Notes: generated from the sequence alone by a model not told the origin. A DNA stretch of 64,000 bases from CAYUQT01 sp964596165 (GCA_964596165.1 CAZQTW010000021.1:1-64000), one strand, 5' to 3'; positions 26,554 through 35,803 are shown, numbered from the stretch's first letter. Numbers and translations: made by a program.

Positions 26554-27558
26554 TCAGCTCAGCGTCAAGAGCCGGCGAGGTCCGACGACCAGCATCGATT
26601 GGATCTGCTCTTCCGTAATACCGCGGGATCGAAGGCGGGGGAGAAACGACGTCCACACGTAGTCGTACCCCCGGCCTCCATTCACATGGAGCTGGGACTG
26701 ACGGCACGTGTCGGTACCCAGGAGGACCTGCCGCTCGTATCCCAGCTTGATCAGAGCGGCAACGCGGTCGGCGCGGACATCGTCCGGGGCCAAGTCGGTC
26801 CAGCCGATCAGGTCGAATGCGCAGAAGGCGCCTCGCTCGAGAATCGGCAGGTAGTAGTCCAGGTCTTCCCCGAGATCCGCGCGCCACTCGGCATCGCAGT
26901 GGCCAATGCAGACGCGACGCGGGTCCGCACCGGCCTGCTCCAAGAGCCGCAACTGGGCGTGCCCGCCCCTGCCCAGCGATGCGTGGGTGATGATGCCGGC
27001 GCCGCTCCTGCGTTGGGCCTGAGCCGCCGCCGTAAACAAGACGACCTCGGCATCGTTTAGGCGATAGTCCCGGGCGTTGCCCCCGGGTGCGTTGTGGCCG
27101 GCGATCTCACCGATGACGCCGGCACGCACGCCGCGATCCCCTTCTTCGATCTGACGCACGAAGTAATCGGCCAGGCGATCGGCCTTGGGCGGTGTGCCCG
27201 CCACGGACCGGACCCATGGCGGGTAGGTTGATTCCACATAGAGCGCGATGCCGGAAACGATCGCAACGCCCGACGCTTCGCTAATCGCACGCAAGTGGAT
27301 GGGATCGCGGCCCACACCCTCCGGTGTCACCTCAATGATCGTCCGTCCGCCTGCCGCGCGGAAGTACCGCAGTTCCTCGACGGTTCGGGCCGCGTCTGTC
27401 AGGACGTTGTCCGGCTTACCGGAGTGAACCGACAGGTCGGAGTACAGGTGCTCGTGGGCCAGCGTCGGACCCACCCGGCCCGGCTCAAGAGGCCCCGTGA
27501 CCGTCACGATGGCGTCCTGCTTTTTTGTTTCCGAATCGCGAGCCGACATCGGACTCAT
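26554..27558 (-). CDS. Phosphotriesterase-family amidohydrolase
   Basis: About 334 residues of the TIM-barrel phosphotriesterase-related family. Metal ligands appear as THEH-like GPTLAHEHLYSDLS, AGVIGEIAGHNA (Glu bridging, as in the homology-protein branch rather than carbamyl-Lys), IITHASLGRGG, RVCIGHCD and VLLGTDTCRQS. This branch includes lactonases and sugar-phosphate hydrolases as well as true phosphotriesterases, so the substrate is open. I use ATG 27558; ATG 27549 or a TTG at 27594 with GGAGGTGG upstream are alternatives. It lies just upstream of the broken sialidase (26 bp) and may have shared a transcript with it. Confidence 0.78.
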   Translation of the reverse strand: MSPMSARDSETKKQDAIVTVTGPLEPGRVGPTLAHEHLYSDLSVHSGKPDNVLTDAARTVEELRYFRAAGGRTIIEVTPEGVGRDPIHLRAISEASGVAIVSGIALYVESTYPPWVRSVAGTPPKADRLADYFVRQIEEGDRGVRAGVIGEIAGHNAPGGNARDYRLNDAEVVLFTAAAQAQRRSGAGIITHASLGRGGHAQLRLLEQAGADPRRVCIGHCDAEWRADLGEDLDYYLPILERGAFCAFDLIGWTDLAPDDVRADRVAALIKLGYERQVLLGTDTCRQSQLHVNGGRGYDYVWTSFLPRLRSRGITEEQIQSMLVVGPRRLLTLS

Positions 27559-27591
27559 CCGCTGGTTGGTGCGACGGCGATCCGCCCGAGC

Positions 27592-27618
27592 AAGCCCACC
27601 TCCATCCGATGAAGGTGG
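27592..27618. terminator. Hairpin upstream of the phosphotriesterase gene, possible terminator
   Basis: GCCCACCT and AGGTGGGC form an 8-bp perfect stem around an 11-base loop. It lies just after the stop of the reverse secreted-protein gene (27647) and before the phosphotriesterase start. There is no clear T run, and GGAGGTGGGC in the 3' arm also looks like a ribosome binding site, so its role is uncertain. Confidence 0.3.
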
Positions 27619-27646
27619 GCCGGGCATAAGGACACAGGGGAGGGTG

Positions 27647-28267
27647 CTACTTCAGATTCCCCAGGTCGTGCACGACCAGGACCTTGCGGAGAAGGAGGTG
27701 GTTTGCTCCTCGATACTCGGTCACCTCGCCGCTGACACGGAATCGCACCGGACGCGTGCCGTTGGCGGACTGAATTTCCATCGTCTCGAGGTCCTTGTTG
27801 GGCAGGATCTGGAGGGGCGGTTCCCTAAGGACCTTGGCTTCACTCTCAAAGACGAAGTACCAGCCGTTCTGCCGACGCACGATGCGGCCGACGCGATCGG
27901 CGATGGTGGTTCCATCGGGCAGAAGAGGCTGGTCCTGACGAGACGGACTCACGGAGGGTTCCGTGGCGGCAACGGGGGGTTGGCCTTCCACCCTCTCGGT
28001 GGGTCGGCTCGGCATGATGGCCGGCCGCGCCTGCTGCTTCTTCATTAGCTCCTGCAAGATCTCCGCGGCCGAAGGTTGTCGCGGTGGCTCGACGATCGGT
28101 TCCTCCTTGGTTTGGGAGGACTTCGTGGCCGCGGACTCGGCCTTCAAGGGCCCCGCCGCGCCGTAGAGGGAAAGCAGGAGAGCCACACAGAGCGTGGAGA
28201 CTCCGACACGGGCAATAGCGGCACGTTTGTGTCGATGTGCGGTGGGCGTACGGTGGCGAATTCTCAT
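27647..28267 (-). CDS. Exported conserved protein of planctomycete type, function unknown
   Basis: 206 residues. An Arg/His-rich N-terminus leads into a signal peptide (IARVGVSTLCVALLLSLYGA). Residues ~40-110 are Pro/Ser/Glu-rich and disordered. The C-terminal ~90 residues form a beta-rich domain: DGTTIADRVGRIVRR, WYFVFESEAKVLREPPLQIL, RPVRFRVSGEVTEYRGANHL and LLLRKVLVVHDLGNL. I recall this domain as widespread in planctomycetes with no assigned function; an OB-like fold is possible. The ATG at 28267 has GGAG 9 bases upstream. It is divergent from nifJ. Confidence 0.65.
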   Translation of the reverse strand: MRIRHRTPTAHRHKRAAIARVGVSTLCVALLLSLYGAAGPLKAESAATKSSQTKEEPIVEPPRQPSAAEILQELMKKQQARPAIMPSRPTERVEGQPPVAATEPSVSPSRQDQPLLPDGTTIADRVGRIVRRQNGWYFVFESEAKVLREPPLQILPNKDLETMEIQSANGTRPVRFRVSGEVTEYRGANHLLLRKVLVVHDLGNLK

Positions 28268-28291
28268 ACGGTCTATCTCCATTTGGGGGTT

Positions 28292-28320
28292 TTGCTCTTC
28301 AATTCGATTGCGTTATAATA
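28292..28320 (+). promoter_or_regulatory. nifJ promoter, with an opposing -10 on the other strand
   Basis: TTGCTC at 28292-28297, a 16-base spacer and a perfect TATAAT at 28314-28319. The transcript would start near 28326, about 78 bases before the nifJ ATG. On the reverse strand TATTAT at 28320-28315 could serve the divergent secreted-protein gene, giving overlapping promoters. Confidence 0.55.
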
Positions 28321-28403
28321 CCAAATTCTACCGTGTCTTTGGGAGGCGATAGAGGGTCCGAACAACGGGCCATTGTCCTTAATTATACAAGGAGCTGAGA
28401 TAC

Positions 28404-31400
28404 ATGGCGCGTAGAATGGTTACCATCGACGGCAACACGGCAGTCGCCCACGTTGCCCACGCGGTGAGCGAAGTCATCGCGATCTATCCGATCACCCCGT
28501 CCTCGCCGATGGGCGAAATGTGCGATGCCAAGTCGGCCGCCGGCGAAACCAATATCTGGGGGACCATCCCGTCGGTTACCGAGCTTCAGTCGGAGGCCGG
28601 CGCCGCCGGTGCCATTCACGGAGCCCTGCAGACGGGCGCGCTGTGCTCCACGTTTACGGCCAGCCAGGGCCTTCTGCTGATGATTCCCAACATGTATAAG
28701 ATCGCCGGCGAGTTGACGCCGACGGTGTTCCACGTCTCCGCACGGTCACTGGCCATCCACGCTCTTTCCATCTTTGGCGACCATAGCGACGTGATGTGCG
28801 TTCGCGGGACGGGCTTTGCGATGATTTGCTCCGGCAGCGTCCAGGAAGTGATGGACATGGCGATGATCGCCCATGCCGCCACGCTGGAGTCCAGGGTGCC
28901 GTTTCTGCACTTCTTCGACGGATTCCGGACCAGCCACGAAGTTGCCAAGGTGGAGGAACTCTCCAAAGACGACATGCGGGCCATGATCGACGACACGTTC
29001 GTTGCCCAGCACCGCGCCCGGGCGTTGTCGCCCGACCGCCCCGTGATCCGCGGGACGGCCCAGAATCCCGACGTCTACTTTCAGGGTCGCGAGGCTTCCA
29101 CCCGGTATTACGAGGCCTCGGCCGACATCGTGCAGAAGACGATGGACAAGTTCGGCAAGCTGACCGGCCGGCAGTATCACCTGTTCGACTACGTCGGCCA
29201 CCCGGATGCCGAGCGCGTCATCATGCTGATGGGCAGTGGCGCCGAGGTGGCCCACGACGCCGTCGACTACCTGGTCAAGAAGGGTGAGAAGGTCGGCTTG
29301 ATCAAGGTTCGTCTGTATCGGCCGTTCGACCTGAGGGCATTTGTCGGGGTCCTGCCGAAGACGGTGCGTGCGGTGGCCGTTCTCGACCGAAACAAGGAGC
29401 CTGGCGCCGTGGGCGATTCGATGTATCAGGACGTCCGCACGGCGGTGGGCGAAGGGATGCAGCTCGGCATCGCCCCCTTCGAGCGGTACCCCAAGATCGT
29501 CGGCGGTCGGTACGGCCTGGGCTCGAAGGAGTTCACGCCGGCGATGGTCAAGGGCGTTCTCGACGAGTTGAAGAAGGACCAGCCGATGAACCATTTTGTC
29601 GTCGGGATCGAGGACGATGTGACCGGCCGGACGATCAAGTACGATCCGTCGTTCCGCACCGAGCCGGACACCGTTCGCCGCTGCTTGTTCTACGGGCTCG
29701 GCTCGGACGGTACGGTCGGCGCAACGAAGAACTCGGTCAAGATCATCGGCGAGGGGACGAACAACTTCGCCCAAGGCTACTTCGTGTACGACTCCAAGAA
29801 GGCCGGCTCGATGACCGTATCGCATCTGCGGTTCGGCCCTGAGATGTTGCGATCGAGTTACCTGATCGACGTGGCCGACTTCGTCGCCTGCCACCAGTTC
29901 TTCTTGCTCGAGAAGTTCGACATGCTTCGGCAGATCAAGTCGGGCGGTGTCTTCCTGCTGAACAGCCCTTATGGCCCGGATGTCGTCTGGGAGAAACTGC
30001 CGGCAAAGGTTCAGGAACAGATCCTCTCGAAGAAGCTGAAGTTTTGGGTGGTCGACGCCTACCGCGTTGCGAAGGTCGCCAAGATGGGCGCGCACATCAA
30101 CGTGATCATGCAAACGTGTTTCTTTGCGATCAGCGGCGTACTGCCGAGAGACGAAGCCATCCAGCGAATCAAGGATGCGATCAAAAAGACCTTCGGAAAG
30201 AAGGGCGACGCCGTTGTCCAGAAGAACTTCGAGGCGGTCGACCAGACGTTGGCCAGCTTGCACGAGGTGGATGTGCCGGCCATGGTAACCGGAAAGGGAT
30301 CCGTCGGCGTCACGGTGCCGGACGAGGCCCCGGAGTTCGTGAAGAAGTTCACGGCGGTCCTCATGGACAATCGGGGCGACGAACTGCCCGTGTCGGCGAT
30401 GCCGATCGACGGGACATTCCCGACGGCGACGACCCAATGGGAGAAGCGGAACATCGCGATCGAGGTGCCGGTGTGGGATCCCGATACGTGCATTCAGTGC
30501 GGCAAATGCAGCATCGTTTGCCCACACGCCTCGATCCGTCTGAAGATCTACGATCCGAAGTACCTTGCCGGAGCACCGGCGACGTTCAAGTCGGCCGACG
30601 CCAAGGGCAAGGAGTTCGCCGGCATGAAGGCGACCGTTCAGAACGCCGTCGAGGACTGTACCGGCTGCGGCGCCTGCGTGAACATCTGCCCCGCTCACCA
30701 GAAGGACGACCAGGGGAACAAGCTCGAGACGAAGGCGATCAACATGAAGCCGCAGTTTCCACTTCGCCATGCGGAGGCCGAGAACTGGAAGTTCTTCCTC
30801 AAACTGCCGGACCTCGACGAGTCGAAGATCAAGATCAACACGGTGAAGGGCAGCCAGCTCAAGCGGCCGCTCTTCGAGTTCTCCGGCGCTTGTGCCGGTT
30901 GCGGTGAGACCCCGTATGTGAAACTGATCACCCAGCTCTTCGGCGATCGGATGATCATTGCCAACGCGACCGGCTGCAGCAGCATTTACGGCGGCAACCT
31001 GCCGACGACGCCGTTCTGCGTCCGCGACGACGGGCGCGGGCCGGCGTGGTGCAATAGCCTGTTCGAGGACAATGCCGAGTTCGGCATGGGCATGCGGCTG
31101 ACCTGCGACAAGCTCCAGCAGTATGCCGTGGAGATGCTCGACCGCTGCGCCTCGCTGAAGGAGCACAAGGCTTTGGTTGAGGCGATCAAGGCGAACATGG
31201 ATCAGCCGGATTCGGCCGCGATTGAGGCCCAGCGGGCCAGGGTGGCCGAACTGAAGGGCATTCTGGCCAAGGCCGGCGATGCCGACAGCAAGCGTCTGCT
31301 CGGCGTGGCCGACTATATCGTCCGCCGTTCGATCTGGATCCTCGGCGGTGACGGTTGGGCATTCGACATCGGCTACGGCGGCCTGGACCACGTGATGGCC

Positions 31401-31985
31401 AGCGGTGTCGACGTAAACGTCCTGGTGTTGAACACCCAGGTCTATAGCAACACGGGCGGACAGATGTCGAAGGCCACGCCGCGCGGGGCTCGCGCTCAGT
31501 TCGCGGACGGCGGCAAGCAGGCTCGCGAGAAGGACCTGGGCATGATGGTGATGAATTACGGGAGCGCCTACGTGGGCAGCGTGGCGATGGGCGCCAACGA
31601 CATGCACACTGTTAAGACGTTTCTGGAGGCCGAGTCGTATCGCGGTCCGTCGCTCATCATCGCATTTAGCCACTGTATCGCCCAGGGCTACGACATGCGC
31701 AAAGGCATGGACCTCCAGGCGATGGCCGTGGACAGCGGCGCGTGCCTGCTGTACCGCTACGACCCGCGTCTGTCGGCGCAGGGTAAGAATCCGCTTCAGC
31801 TCGATTCGAAGCCTCCGACAGTGGCAATCAAGGATTTCTGCGAACAGCAGATCCGATTCAACTCGCTACTGAAGGCCAAGCCGGAAGCGGCAAGCAAGCT
31901 GATCGAACTGTATCAGAAGGACGTCAACGAGCGGTTCCAGATGTACCAGTATCTGGCCGCCATGGGCGGGAACGGGAAGAAGTAA
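28404..31985 (+). CDS. nifJ: Pyruvate:ferredoxin (flavodoxin) oxidoreductase, single chain
   Basis: 1193 residues, the normal size for the fused homodimeric enzyme that converts pyruvate and CoA to acetyl-CoA and CO2 while reducing ferredoxin or flavodoxin in anaerobic metabolism. Domain I opens with VSEVIAIYPITPSSPMGEM. Two ferredoxin-like 4Fe-4S sites follow: CIQCGKCSIVCP near 696 and CTGCGACVNICP near 752. SGACAGCGETPYVKLITQLF and the thiamine diphosphate motif GDGWAFDIGYGGLDH near 982 complete the catalytic domain, with CNTGGQ-type NTQVYSNTGGQMSKAT. AAGGAG precedes the ATG. It stands alone with its own promoter and terminator. Confidence 0.97.
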   Translation: MARRMVTIDGNTAVAHVAHAVSEVIAIYPITPSSPMGEMCDAKSAAGETNIWGTIPSVTELQSEAGAAGAIHGALQTGALCSTFTASQGLLLMIPNMYKIAGELTPTVFHVSARSLAIHALSIFGDHSDVMCVRGTGFAMICSGSVQEVMDMAMIAHAATLESRVPFLHFFDGFRTSHEVAKVEELSKDDMRAMIDDTFVAQHRARALSPDRPVIRGTAQNPDVYFQGREASTRYYEASADIVQKTMDKFGKLTGRQYHLFDYVGHPDAERVIMLMGSGAEVAHDAVDYLVKKGEKVGLIKVRLYRPFDLRAFVGVLPKTVRAVAVLDRNKEPGAVGDSMYQDVRTAVGEGMQLGIAPFERYPKIVGGRYGLGSKEFTPAMVKGVLDELKKDQPMNHFVVGIEDDVTGRTIKYDPSFRTEPDTVRRCLFYGLGSDGTVGATKNSVKIIGEGTNNFAQGYFVYDSKKAGSMTVSHLRFGPEMLRSSYLIDVADFVACHQFFLLEKFDMLRQIKSGGVFLLNSPYGPDVVWEKLPAKVQEQILSKKLKFWVVDAYRVAKVAKMGAHINVIMQTCFFAISGVLPRDEAIQRIKDAIKKTFGKKGDAVVQKNFEAVDQTLASLHEVDVPAMVTGKGSVGVTVPDEAPEFVKKFTAVLMDNRGDELPVSAMPIDGTFPTATTQWEKRNIAIEVPVWDPDTCIQCGKCSIVCPHASIRLKIYDPKYLAGAPATFKSADAKGKEFAGMKATVQNAVEDCTGCGACVNICPAHQKDDQGNKLETKAINMKPQFPLRHAEAENWKFFLKLPDLDESKIKINTVKGSQLKRPLFEFSGACAGCGETPYVKLITQLFGDRMIIANATGCSSIYGGNLPTTPFCVRDDGRGPAWCNSLFEDNAEFGMGMRLTCDKLQQYAVEMLDRCASLKEHKALVEAIKANMDQPDSAAIEAQRARVAELKGILAKAGDADSKRLLGVADYIVRRSIWILGGDGWAFDIGYGGLDHVMASGVDVNVLVLNTQVYSNTGGQMSKATPRGARAQFADGGKQAREKDLGMMVMNYGSAYVGSVAMGANDMHTVKTFLEAESYRGPSLIIAFSHCIAQGYDMRKGMDLQAMAVDSGACLLYRYDPRLSAQGKNPLQLDSKPPTVAIKDFCEQQIRFNSLLKAKPEAASKLIELYQKDVNERFQMYQYLAAMGGNGKK

Positions 31986-32025
31986 CCCGATTCCTTCCGC
32001 GAATTGCGCATTGCAGTTGATCATG

Positions 32026-32068
32026 AAACGTCGGAGCCGCTCAGGGGAGCGGTTCCGACGTTTTTGTT
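32026..32068 (+). terminator. Rho-independent terminator of nifJ
   Basis: AAACGTCGGA-G-CCGCTC pairs with GAGCGG-T-TCCGACGTTT around an AGGG loop: 17 pairs with one G/U. TTTTT ends the arm and TTGTTG follows. It begins 40 bases after the nifJ stop. The A run on the left arm makes it able to stop transcription from the right as well. Confidence 0.92.
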
Positions 32069-32123
32069 GTGGACACATATGCTTCTGTTGGGGTGGCTGA
32101 CGCGGTCCGTTCTTCGTCTCCGG

Positions 32124-32440
32124 TCAGGCCACGTGAACGGGCCTGCCCCGGGGCTTGTTCCACGGTTTGATCTTCGTGAGTGTCTTGGCGAGGGCCCGTT
32201 CCGCCACCTCGGTATCGTACGCTGCTTGCGCCCGTAGCCAGCAGCCGTTGGAAAGGTCAAGGAACCGGCAGAGGCGTAGGTCGGTATCGGCCGTGATGGC
32301 TCGCTTACCGGAGACGATCTCACCAATCCGCTGGGCGGGCACCCCGATGTCCTTGGCGAGGCGATACTGCGTAAGGCCTATGGGCCAAGAACTCCTCTCG
32401 TAGCAACTCGCCGCACGTCACCGGGCTTGAGTCTCTGCAT
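32124..32440 (-). pseudogene. higA: HigA-type antitoxin remnant, frameshifted, no toxin partner
   Basis: The intact part from 32342 reads MPAQRIGEIVSGKRAITADT and then DLRLCRFLDLSNGCWLRAQA, the classic HigA/VapI Xre-type helix-turn-helix. The expected N-terminal region is present but broken: MQRLKPGDV from ATG 32440 (with GGGAGAAGG upstream), then GELLREEFLA in a second frame, then LTQYRLAKDIG in the frame of the C-terminal part. Two small length changes are needed to restore one HigA reading. A higB-type toxin would normally precede it; instead the agarase-like gene ends at 32460. This looks like the end of a lost addiction module. A start at the internal ATG would give a protein missing helix 1. 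Confidence 0.7.
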
Positions 32441-32459
32441 GATCCTTCTCCCGTTCGCC

Positions 32460-34526
32460 TCATGTCCCAAGGCCGAAGACCGTCATGCCGTCCGGGGCAG
32501 CATATTCCTCCGGCTTGAGCACGCGGGCCGGCTTGTCGCCCCAGGTCACCTTCCAGTCGGCGACGTCGCGGAGGCCCAGCCGGTCGAACGAACCGCGGCT
32601 GGTGATCGTCAGGGCCTTGGCGGCCGGATCGAACCGCAGGTCCAGGTACGGCACCTTGCCCGGGCAGCGAAGCTCCATTCGCGTGAAGTCCGTCATGAAA
32701 AAGCTGCCGTCGACCAGCGTGATCTGGCGCACCCGGCCCACCTTGTCCAGCCGGCGAACCAGGACTTGGGCGTTGCTCTCAACGGGAAGCGATTCGTCCG
32801 GGTTGGTGCACTGATCGCCGTACCATAACCGCTTCGGCATCGTCATCAGGCCACGGCAGCCGATCAGGACCAGTTCATGCCCCTCCGGCGTGCTGCGGAT
32901 CATGTTGGCCTGGCATGCCCCGAAGAACCGCAGATCGTTGACGATCAGGCTGGGACTCTGATGTGTGATCCAATACGTGTGGTGGAACTGGCGATCGCTT
33001 TTGAGCATCGCCGTGAACGGGTCGGGCGGGGCGTCGATGCGGCCATACTCCTTGAGCATTCGTTGGTCATACTGGCGGTCCCACCGCAGCAGTTCCGTCC
33101 GCCAGAAGAGCGGGCAGTTCTTGCTCTTGATCGGATCGGCCGCCAGTTCGTAGATCGAGGCGTTCGTCTGCCGCATGATCTCGGTCAGCACGGCATACGG
33201 ATGGTTGTGGCCGTCGATCATGCCGTAGTTGCAGTCCTCGCCATAGCCCTTCCACTTGATCTGGGTTTCCTGGTCGCCGTAGCAGAACCAGACGGTTCCG
33301 ATATAGAACGGCAACGAGGCCATCGAAGCGACGTAGGAGAGGTAGCCGACGCCCCGGTCCGTCTGCGTCGGGACGGTAGGCGGCGCCCCCTGGGTATTCG
33401 GGTGAGCGGTGTCGCCGCCGCGATAGCTGAACTCGCTGGTCATGAAGGGCCGCTGGAGGGCACCGTACATCATGGGGACGAGCGTGAAGACGTGGGTCAG
33501 CATGCGATCGGGATACGGGCTATAGAGGTTCATGCTGATCACGTCGCAGTACTTGCTCATGACGGCCAGGATCTCGGGCGGAGGCGGCGCGGCGTTGTAC
33601 ATCCGGATTCCCAGGCAAAGGTGTTTGGGAGCGGCCTTCTTGCATGCGGCCACCCCCCCACCGAAATACCGCTCGGCGACGGCGCGATTCCAGGCGGCTT
33701 TTAGCGCGGGCACCGAAGGAGGCGAGCCTTTCACCTTCATCAGGTCGTCGATCGTGGCTACGCTGTGCTGTTTCCAATCTGAGGCCAGTTGATCCGGCTT
33801 GTCGGCATAGTACTGCCGAGCGACTTCGACAAAGGCCTTGCGTGCCGGCGATTCCAGGTCGGTATTCGTGACGGCTTCGTACCATCCCCCCAGACAGACT
33901 TCGTTGTCCAAGTAGAAGCCGATCAGCATCGGATCGTCGGCCAGGGGTTTGAGTGTTTTGTCGAGGTGTTCCTGGCAGCGCTGTGGCCAGGCCGGGTCGA
34001 AGACATCGGGGAAGACGGACCACGGCGGAAGCCCCGGGGTTAATGGGATCGGCAGCGGCGGCCCGCCCAGGCGGGCCAGATTGCAGTTGATGGTGTAGGG
34101 CAGTCCCGGTTCGGACGGCGCCGGGCGGAGTTTCTCGTCGGCGCAATTGAACCCCCACGATCGCAGTCTGCCGATCTGCTGCCGCTCCCACTCTTCACGA
34201 GACATGCCGTGCCTTTTGGCATGCATGGTCGCGCCGAGGGCGAAGTACACGTTGCCGGCCGGCGTGACGAACCACCAGCGCCCACCGATCTTCTCGACAT
34301 GGAAGAAGCCTGTCTTCTGTCCCTGCAGGCCCCTCCAACCGCCATACTCATCCAAGTCGGCCCTCGGCCGAACACAGTACTGTAGGTCCGGATTGATGAC
34401 CGCCGGGCCCACCTCACGCACGTCTTCGGCCGTGGTTGAGGTCTGGAAAGGACCCGAGAGAGCGACGGCCGCCAGCAGGATCATTGCGACTCGTCGTCGC
34501 GTCGGTAATGTAATGAACAGGCACAT
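32460..34526 (-). CDS. Exported agarase-like glycoside hydrolase (GH50/GH42 clan A)
   Basis: 688 residues. Signal peptide at ~12-33 (VAMILLAAVALSGPFQ). DEYGGWRGLQGQKTGFFHVE and GGRWWFVTPAGNVYFALG resemble the N-terminal part of beta-agarase-type proteins. The catalytic acids of a clan A barrel are placed as expected: Glu209 in GFYLDNEVCLGGW (Asn-Glu pair) and Glu365 in RPFMTSEFSYRGG. It probably cuts a beta-linked algal or plant galactan outside the cytoplasm. TAGGAGGATA before the ATG is a strong binding site. It lies 71 bp downstream of the dehydratase gene on the same strand, so the two may be one transcript. The family number is uncertain. Confidence 0.7.
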   Translation of the reverse strand: MCLFITLPTRRRVAMILLAAVALSGPFQTSTTAEDVREVGPAVINPDLQYCVRPRADLDEYGGWRGLQGQKTGFFHVEKIGGRWWFVTPAGNVYFALGATMHAKRHGMSREEWERQQIGRLRSWGFNCADEKLRPAPSEPGLPYTINCNLARLGGPPLPIPLTPGLPPWSVFPDVFDPAWPQRCQEHLDKTLKPLADDPMLIGFYLDNEVCLGGWYEAVTNTDLESPARKAFVEVARQYYADKPDQLASDWKQHSVATIDDLMKVKGSPPSVPALKAAWNRAVAERYFGGGVAACKKAAPKHLCLGIRMYNAAPPPPEILAVMSKYCDVISMNLYSPYPDRMLTHVFTLVPMMYGALQRPFMTSEFSYRGGDTAHPNTQGAPPTVPTQTDRGVGYLSYVASMASLPFYIGTVWFCYGDQETQIKWKGYGEDCNYGMIDGHNHPYAVLTEIMRQTNASIYELAADPIKSKNCPLFWRTELLRWDRQYDQRMLKEYGRIDAPPDPFTAMLKSDRQFHHTYWITHQSPSLIVNDLRFFGACQANMIRSTPEGHELVLIGCRGLMTMPKRLWYGDQCTNPDESLPVESNAQVLVRRLDKVGRVRQITLVDGSFFMTDFTRMELRCPGKVPYLDLRFDPAAKALTITSRGSFDRLGLRDVADWKVTWGDKPARVLKPEEYAAPDGMTVFGLGT

Positions 34527-34597
34527 GAACTATCCTCCTAACTATTGGGATACGCGAGCCCGGCATCCTGACGCCGGTCCCTCTGGTGGGTGGTCCC

Positions 34598-35737
34598 CTA
34601 CCAGTTGGTCAGCGCCCCATCGGCCCGTTTGAACAACGGCGCGTGCCACATCTCCATGGGGCGTTTGATCGCTTCGTCTTCGTTGAACGTAACACCCAGG
34701 CCGGGCGCCGTCGGCAACGGGAAGGCGTTGTTTGCGAGCTGCATCTGCTGCGGAAAGACTTCGGAAAGCATGCCGACGCCGCCGCCCAGTTCCTGAACGG
34801 CGAAGTTGTTGATCGCGAAGTCGAGATGCACACACGCCGCCGTACAAACGGGGCCAAGGGGATTGTGTGGCGCCACATCGATATAGTGCGTCTCGCACCA
34901 GCCGACGATCTTGCGGGCCTCGGTCAGGCCCCCGACGTTGCATAGATCGATTCGGGCGTAATCGCACAACTGCTCCTCGATCACCGTGCGGAACGCCCAT
35001 TTGCTGCTGTACTGCTCGCCGATCGCCAGCGGACAGGCGGTCTGTTCGCGGACGGTCCGCAGCGCAATGGGTTCTTCGCTGCGGATCGGGTCTTCGACGA
35101 AGAAGGGCCGATAGGGTTCTATTCCCTTGCAGAGTTGGACGGCCTGTGCCGGGCTGAACCGTGTGTGCATGTCGATACAGAGACGGATCTCCGGCCCGAC
35201 GGCTTGACGGACAGCCTTCCAGCAACGGACCGTATTCTCAATGGCCTGTGCCGGCTCGAACTGCGTCTTGCCGTCGGTGGCCGCCGGAGCGGTTCGCAGG
35301 CAACGATAGCCCTCGGCAACCCGCTGTCGCGCCGACGCGACCACCCTGTCGGGATCCGCCCCCATCTCATCGAAGCCGACGTAGACGTCCACGCGGTCGC
35401 GGCATTTGCCGCCCAGGAGCTTGTAAACGGGAACGCCCAGGGCCTTGCCCTTGATGTCCCACAGGGCGATGTCCACCGCTGATATCGCTGCCGACAGGAT
35501 GCATCCGCCGGGGAAGAAGCCACCGCGATAGAGCGTCTGCCAAATGTCCTCCGTGTCGAACGGATCGCGGCCGATCAGCAGCGGCCTAAAGTGCTCAACG
35601 GCACCTTTCATCGCCAATTCGCGCCCGCTGATACCGCCCTCGCCAAGGCCGTAGATCCCCTGATCCGTTTCGACTTTGACGACGAAGATGTCGCGCCATC
35701 CGTGGATGGCGAACGGCTTGACGCCCGTGATCTTCAT
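34598..35737 (-). CDS. Enolase-superfamily sugar-acid dehydratase (galactonate/mannonate dehydratase-like)
   Basis: 379 residues of the mandelate racemase/muconate lactonising family. The Mg ligands are Asp189 (IRLCIDMHTR), Glu215 (PFFVEDPIR) and Glu241 (LAIGEQYSS), with His191 and a later His in VAPHNPLGP as catalytic bases. The His after the first ligand and the HNP motif match D-galactonate or D-mannonate dehydratases, which remove water from an aldonate to make a 2-keto-3-deoxy sugar acid. Pairing with an agarase-like enzyme would suit galactose or anhydrogalactose catabolism. It is divergent from the GT39-type gene. Confidence 0.82.
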   Translation of the reverse strand: MKITGVKPFAIHGWRDIFVVKVETDQGIYGLGEGGISGRELAMKGAVEHFRPLLIGRDPFDTEDIWQTLYRGGFFPGGCILSAAISAVDIALWDIKGKALGVPVYKLLGGKCRDRVDVYVGFDEMGADPDRVVASARQRVAEGYRCLRTAPAATDGKTQFEPAQAIENTVRCWKAVRQAVGPEIRLCIDMHTRFSPAQAVQLCKGIEPYRPFFVEDPIRSEEPIALRTVREQTACPLAIGEQYSSKWAFRTVIEEQLCDYARIDLCNVGGLTEARKIVGWCETHYIDVAPHNPLGPVCTAACVHLDFAINNFAVQELGGGVGMLSEVFPQQMQLANNAFPLPTAPGLGVTFNEDEAIKRPMEMWHAPLFKRADGALTNW

Positions 35738-35803
35738 GTGCGGCGGCCCCCGTTCCTCGAATCGTCCATAATGAATGCCCCTTTGACGCCCGATGGTTAT
35801 ATC

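Noticed and set aside
28746..31673. Reverse open frame of 975 codons opposite nifJ
   Set aside because: It is the antisense of a clear pyruvate oxidoreductase, is Arg/His/Leu rich, shows no family motif and exists because high GC removes stops on the opposite strand.
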